From: Chaenocephalus aceratus
Taxonomy: Eukaryota; Chordata; Actinopteri; Perciformes; Channichthyidae
Reading direction: 5' to 3'
Length of the DNA: 64,000 bases
Assembly: GCA_023974075.1 (NCBI GenBank)
Contig: JAMFTG010000180.1
Location: 1-64,000, forward strand
Shown here: positions 57,307 to 64,000 of the stretch, in pieces
Layout: each line of letters opens with the position of its first letter
Position numbering within the stretch: the stretch's first letter is position 1
Notes under the pieces: generated by a model
What the model saw: only the letters and a program-made list of their open reading frames with translations
Told to the model about the DNA's origin: nothing
Databases searched by the model: none
Program-made: the position numbers and the translations under genes

Positions 57307-58761
57307 AGTCCTGTATTCGATAGAAAATATTACATAACTCGACTTTTATGCAATGACCTTTATGTTAAACTCCTTTATATGGCATTTCTATGGATTTGTG
57401 ATATGAAGCGCGGAAACTAGCTCAGTACAGCATGTACAAATCATTCAGTATGAGAAGTGTACGTCTAAACACAACATATCATATTAACTCAGTAAGGCAG
57501 GTCGTTGGAAATCCCTCAAATGTTATACACCTTTACATTGACAGTGTTGCTTTATAGTTTAATGTACACATTGCAATATCTAAAATGCATGCAGATGTAT
57601 GTGTTCATATTCATATACTGACTTACGTAAATCCTTACATCCTCTCGTTATGATCTGTAAAGTGTCTGGCTAAAACATGAGCACGTATTTCCCATCTGCA
57701 TAATACATTATAACCTAATGTAGCATGGCATACCATCGAGGACTGTGAATACTAATGAGCTGTAACACACAGAACAATCGTCCATTCAGTTACCACTTCA
57801 TCATCGTTGTGGATTGGCCACCATGTCCGGCCCACACCATCATCTTTTTAAATGACTCCTGGAGCAACAACAAATATGTATTCTTCTTCTGTGGTGTCTG
57901 ACATATCTCTACAGCTGTTTGTGTTGTTGCCATGACATTTGGTGCAAACATTGACGTTCCCCAGAGGATAAGTCCTCCTTAGTCTCTGGGCGCCTTAACT
58001 AATCAAAGTGAACCCATGACATATAACAACTGCTTGAAGGAATGGTACCAACGTCTGTATACGTGCATGGTCCCCGTAGGATGAATCCTCTCAAGTATGT
58101 TGATAACTTAAGTGCCATAACAGGTTAGGTAATTATAGCAGTGGGGTGATTTTAAAAGACTGGTAATACATTCTGTACAGATTGTCATGGTCCCAAGGAG
58201 ATCCATTTTGCCAAGTGATTACTTTCGCACCTTAAGAAGTACAAGTTACCCCATGAAATATATATATATATCTCATAAAATATAGCATGTACTTACAGAT
58301 GTAGTAAGAATGGTGATTTATTTAGCGCCATAACAGGTTGTAGCTTTCCCATGAACAATAACTACATGTACGTGTGATTGTTGCCAAATTCATTTCAAAT
58401 ATTCCGCCGAGGAGGAATTTCACCAAGCATGTTAAATACTGTACAGATATTCATTGTCCTCAGAGGATAATGGCTCACAAATGTTGTGTTTCACTGACTT
58501 CTACCATATGGTTGACATGTGCCGTATCTTTGAGTGAAATGTCTCAACAAGTACTTTGTGTTTGGCATTTGGTTATCATGTAGAAATTGTATTCATTGGG
58601 ATAAACCCCTTGAGATGCACCATCTCGTTGTCAAGGCGGTCCCGACAATAGCAACACATGAACTACGACCTAACACGAGTCACTTACACGTCACTCTATG
58701 GCTCCCTTCCCCCCTCATTAAATACGAGGGCGTCACCCCTCAGCAGCCAATAGCACTGACT
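57306..58761. other. No gene seen
   Basis: No supported feature; a short AT repeat is at 58259-58272. Confidence 0.45.
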
Positions 58762-59286
58762 GGTCCGAAAACCAGTCAGTATCTGGTGTGAGGGGTAGGG
58801 TTAGAGGTAGGGGTAGGGTAGGGTAATGTTGTGAATCGAGTGGCCCATGGTGGTGGTGGGGTTATGGTATGGGCAGGCGTATGTTATGGACGACGAACAC
58901 AGGCCACTCGATTCACAACATTACCCTACCCCTAACCCTACCCCTACCACCAGATACTGCCTGGTTTTCGGACCCCCCCCCAGACCCCCCCAATAAAGCA
59001 AAACTGCACGTTTCAGAGTGGCCTTCTATTGTGGCCAGCCTAAGGCACACCTGTGCAATAATCATGCTGTCTAATCAGCATCTTGATATGCCACACCTGT
59101 GAGGGGGGATGGATTATCTCGGCAAAGGAGAAGTGCTCACTATCACAGATCTTTTCAGATTTGTGAACAATATTTGAGAGAAATGGTTATTTTGTGTAAA
59201 AAGAAAATGTTTTAGATCTTTGAGTTCATCTCATGAAAAATGGGAGCAAAAACAAAAGTGTTGCGTTTATATTTTTGTTCATTGTA
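58762..59286. mobile_element. Tc1/mariner-derived MITE, copy 3, left end missing
   Basis: Begins abruptly inside the interior (TCCGAAAACCAGTCAGTATC), then a GGGGTAGGGTTAGAGGTAGG core, the inner palindrome and a complete right inverted repeat ending CATTGTA at 59286. The left inverted repeat is absent. Confidence 0.85.
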
Positions 59287-60245
59287 TGTACCTATTCTCT
59301 ATCATGTCTATTTAAGTCCCATTTCTTGTTTTTATAGTGTCTTGTTGTTAGTGTTTTTAGAGTGTCTTGTTGTTTTTATAGTGTCTTGTTGTTGCGTGTT
59401 GGCACCTTGAGTTCATTGTAATTTCGTTGTACCTGTACAATGACACATTACAGATCTATCTATCCGTCTTATAGCAGGTGTAAAGACATATTCTGACGAG
59501 ATATTAGACACGTGTAGTGTAGGAGACCAACATATTAGACTTGTCTTCCATGAACACTGTGAAAACGTCTCTTTTCTACATCCTCTGCACCAGCCATTGA
59601 GTTCTTTCTCTGATCATGATGCATTCTTCAGCTTTCTTTTAGTGAGATAAAACTCCATGAAATCAGCCAGGAAAGGTGAACAGAAGAATGACCACCTGCA
59701 CCACAATACCATCACAAGCCCGAGGGAGTCTGAACACTTGAGGCTCGGGTGATTCGGCACAAAGACTCGATGCCGATAGAGACGAGGCGCAGAGGCAGCG
59801 TAGGTATTTGGGTTTGGTCAGAGCGGGAAGGGAAGCTGAGTTAATGCGTTTCCTACTTTATGATCGCTCATTGATAAACATGATCTGCATTCACTGCCTT
59901 TGGACAATGTCAGAAATCGACCAGAGAGCTGAACACCCAACAACTCCGCCAGGGAAAGGACACATACTCCATTTCAACACAGGGATTCAGAACTTCAGTA
60001 TTTAGAAATATACAGAGAAGTGCTGCTGCTTTGGTTCCCATTTCATTTCATTACCTTTCAGAGGTTGCTGATTCAAGACCATTGAGCATTGCTTAGTGGG
60101 AGGAAGAAAGACGAGAACAAAGAAGCAACGTTAGTGAAAAGTGCATGAGTTCAAATACTAACAAACCTGGTGAACAGACTTGTACACACTGGAGGGGGAT
60201 TGTAAAGAAGTGTAATACAAGAAGTAGTAATGGTTACCACTAAAG
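59287..60245. other. No gene seen
   Basis: No supported feature; a short GTGTCTTGTTGTT repetition is at about 59335-59390. Confidence 0.45.
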
Positions 60246-61052
60246 CCACACTGTCCCGAAATGTACACCCGATGGACACACGAATATGGAATTATGTTAC
60301 AGTACTATGATACTGTACTGATATCTTCAGACTTTGTTCTTTACTTTCTCCGTCTTTATATGTAGAAAATATTAAGTTTTCTCCGTAATGTTGTTTCCAT
60401 AGCAACAACAACTTCCTGTCAACTCTCCTTCAAAATAATATATTATATCCTTTTTAGTTTCACAGAACACAAATTGGGTTATTTACATAATATATTTACA
60501 TGATTTTGTTGTGCAATAAAACAACCCGATGGACACACGATAAAGGAAATGTTCAAATTCGGCTGTGATCGTAGCAACATCGGGCCGTTCGTGAGGGCAT
60601 CTTAAACCTTCGTATGACCGCTGGTGGAGTTTCTCAGGCTCCGGCAGCAACTTCGTGAGCGGTGGCAAAATCTTTGGCATGCCCAAAAATAGCCGAAGGA
60701 CCTTGAGAAGGTTCATTTTCGTGTTGAATTCGTGTGTAAACTTTGCCCTTCGTAAGGCCATCGTGAGGGCATCTTGCTATCATCGGTGCCATCGGGCATT
60801 CGCCCCGATCAGAGTGAGGGCGAATGCACCGATGATAACACGAAGATGACACGACTCGACAAGATGCCCTCACGAGTGCCTTACGAAGTTGCCGCTCACG
60901 AAGTTGCTGCCGGAGCCTGAGAAACTCCACCGGCGGTCATACGATGGCTTAGATGCCCTCACGAATGGCCCGATGTTGCTACGATCACAGCCGAATTTGA
61001 ACATTTCCTTTATCGTGTGTCCATCGGGTGTCAATTTCGGGACAGTGTGACA
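60246..61052. mobile_element. Fold-back MITE with long inverted arms
   Basis: The outer ends pair: ACACTGTCCCGAAAT and ACACCCGATGGACACACGA on the left match the inverse at 61010-61048. The inner arms continue through GGAAATGTTCAAATTCGG, GTGATCGTAGCAACATCGGG and CTCAGGCTCCGGCAGCAACT toward a centre near 60780-60800. A retroposed insert splits the left arm. No coding capacity. Confidence 0.88.
60284..60523 (+). mobile_element. 240-bp retroposed insert with 17-bp target duplication
   Basis: acccgatggacacacga occurs at 60267-60283 and 60524-60540. The 240 bp between ends GTGCAATAAAACA, i.e. a polyadenylation signal and short A-rich end. The body is AT-rich with TTGTTTCCATAGCAACAAC and no recognised family. 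It could be a very short retrocopy of a host 3' UTR. Confidence 0.8.
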
Positions 61053-61062
61053 GGGCCTTTAA

Positions 61063-61923
61063 CAGGGGTCTGCAACCTTTTTGACCAAAAGAGCCATTTT
61101 GCCCCCTTTTCCACCAATTTTATTTTTTGTCTGGAGCCGCAAAACGCATTTGATAGCTTGATAGCTTATAAAGCTATATTTATTGTTACATCAAAGACAA
61201 CAACTACAGTTTTTTGCATTTATTATTTATTACATCATAGTAAACTGTTTACCTCTAATAATAAACAAAGAACTCTTATAGGGGAATTACAAAATATATA
61301 CACAGGCCAACTTTAAAATAACACAGCACTTGGGGAGTACGAAAATGAATATAATTAAAATGGGCCCACTTTAAAATATATAAAACATATACAGTATGCT
61401 GCTGCGCCCTAAAAAGAGTTAACTGACTGAATTATGACGGAAGGTCGTCAGCTGTCTTCCTCTTCTGTGTGTTTCCTCCAATACGTAACGGCTGCAGCAC
61501 CTTTGACAACTCCTCTCCTAATATCAAACATCCCGGTAAGCCAGTATCGTTTGCTGTGAAAGCAGATAACTCTGTCCACGCAGAATGAAACCCTGTGTTC
61601 CTCCGATACTTTTCTTTTCTATGATTTATCCATAGTTCATCGAGCCGGGGGTCCGGTTATTCGCCTGCAGGAAAAGGCGCTGGCGCGGGACCGTAGCAGG
61701 ATGTGACGCATAGTTGACCTAATTAAAACCGGTTTTGTTTTTTATTTATGTGTCACAGTATCACCTCAAAATACAAGATATGAAACAGTTTCAACAACAT
61801 TTAAATAGTCCTACAAATACTTTTATTTTATTTCCTTCTTGTTTTTGTATAAGCTCAAGATAGCCAGAGCAGAGGGCTTAAAGAGCTGCATTCGGCTCGA
61901 GAGCCGCGGGTTGCCGACCCCTG
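61063..61923. mobile_element. hAT MITE (CAGGGGTC type)
   Basis: The left end is CAGGGGTCTGCAACC followed by AAGAGCC. The right end in reverse is CAGGGGTCGGCAACCCGCGG followed by a CTCTCGAGCC block. The flanking 8-mers (gcctttaa and ctctaaga) do not match cleanly, so the target duplication is lost or the boundary is off. Confidence 0.8.
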
Positions 61924-62750
<827 letters not shown>

Positions 62751-62751
<1 letters not shown>

Positions 62752-64000
62752 TGGTTACACTTTGGTGACTAAGGGTTGAAATAAACCGTTACACAGATAC
62801 ACAAAATTGACTATCGTAAATGTATCCGGTTTCACTTTTAATTACTGTCAATCAATTAGTGGATACTTCCAAATAAAAGTCGAACCAGCACCCGAGTGAA
62901 AAGGCATCGAGAAAGGGTCTCACATGGTCTCACACACACACTTTAGTCTCTTTCTTAAATATGCTGGGTGTATGATTAAGAGAACCGTATATACTTGTTC
63001 CTCCATTAGCTCCAAAAGCTCGTACGTTACTGTCAGGGAGAGACGTGTTTTTGGGAGAATTGTTTACTCGTTGGAGGGTGAAGTGGGTCGGAGTGAAATG
63101 TTTACCGAGTCAGAAGTGTTTCAGTGTCTGCAGTGCATTAGCTCTCTGGTTATCACGGTGACTCAGCAAAGTTCATTAAATGTTCCACACCAGAGGCTGC
63201 CATGTTATAATTCGGTGAAGGCTTCGTCACCACATTTAGCCGTACGTCTCCACTTTGTTTTTGCAAATCTAATTAGACATTGCAGAATGAGCAAATGTGA
63301 CAAATGATTCATATCCAGGACATAATGAAACAGGCGACACAGTGAAGGACCGCTTCTTGGCACATTCACCCCCACATTTGGCTGTTACCTAGCAATGGAA
63401 CGGGTTCATAGAAGCAATTACCAGACCATTTCCATAATGTGCATTCATGGAAGTTATTGGCGGCCAAATCCGCAGTCCTCATTTTTACCCAAAATGTTTA
63501 CCAGTTTATTTAAAGTTAAAATCAAGAGGAATTGGAGGAAGAAACCCTCTGTATTTTGTCACGCATGTACACAGTGACCTTGGACCTCTGCATGTAACCC
63601 ATCCTAGTACTGGTGGTTATATTATATAAGACTCAGAATTGAATAGGACACATCCAGTTGGTATTAAGAAATGATTGTTTATCTGCAGGGAATATTGTTC
63701 CAACATGTGCAGACAACAACAAACAATAAGCAGGTTAGCAGAACTGAGAAACACGCTCAGTGTGTTGGTCTTTATCTTAAAAAAGAGCATTATACCGTAC
63801 GTATTTCAAATCCTGACTTTGATTGAACTCTTTGTATTTTATTTGATTATTCCTGAAAGTCCTAAAAAAGACATTATCTAAGCTTTTTTTTCACATTTAC
63901 CACAGATTAGTTTTCAATATTTATCAAAACGTCCATTTGGGCTTTTACCATTTCTAAGAAAATAGTTTTCTATATGTAGTTTTAATAAGTAGGGAGGCTG
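62751..64000. other. No gene seen
   Basis: No exon, array or element end recognised up to the window edge. Confidence 0.45.

Overview
This window looks like a repeat-dense intergenic or intronic stretch of a ray-finned (probably percomorph) fish chromosome. The evidence is long CA/GT microsatellites, many hAT elements, a Tc1/mariner family, fish-type non-LTR retrotransposon tails (a GATG-tailed Rex3-like element, tails ending in a GCTATATAAATAAA-type box) and a small LTR element with sushi/Tf1-like features. I recognise no host protein-coding exon, no rRNA and no intact tRNA gene. Almost everything nameable is a mobile element, a broken piece of one, or a tandem array. The species cannot be told from the sequence.

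Layout. 0-13 kb: a non-LTR retrotransposon fragment split by a 33-bp minisatellite (1976-3675), a TTAA-flanked MITE (4513-4901), a non-LTR fragment inside a tRNA-derived SINE (6041-6985), a 1.4-kb G-rich minisatellite (8460-9876), and a minus-strand retroelement end holding a 15-bp array (10495-11190). 13-28 kb is hAT territory: elements with 8-bp target duplications at 12859-12962, 15859-17473, 17941-19302, 21039-21523 and 23665-26400. The last contains two BED-type transposase remnants plus Tc1-type and TTAA-type MITEs. A solo LTR with a 5-bp duplication lies beside it (26427-27163). 28-36 kb: a Rex3-like tail, a tRNA-like SINE head, and an element carrying the same 33-bp minisatellite as at 2.5 kb.

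36.2-45.0 kb is the most striking part. A TTAA-bounded element carrying a THAP-domain remnant contains a hAT-like element. That hAT contains both a young LTR retroelement with apparently identical LTRs and another inverted-repeat element. The LTR element runs on the minus strand. It has a short sequence just inside its 5' LTR that is complementary to a site within the LTR, which is the arrangement of self-primed Tf1/sushi-type elements. Its single 613-codon reading frame is made largely of in-frame minisatellites, and no pol region is present.

45-64 kb: a ~300-bp satellite-like array (47.9-49.8 kb), more non-LTR fragments, two further Tc1-derived MITEs with telomere-like G-rich cores, a 22-bp minisatellite (53.5-54.3 kb), two short retroposed inserts with 16-17 bp target duplications (56.8 and 60.3 kb), a fold-back element, and a microsatellite-flanked repeat present in two inverted copies (51.7 and 62.3 kb). 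Most coordinates of element ends come from inverted repeats and target duplications read by eye. Family names come from terminal and protein motifs and were not database-checked.
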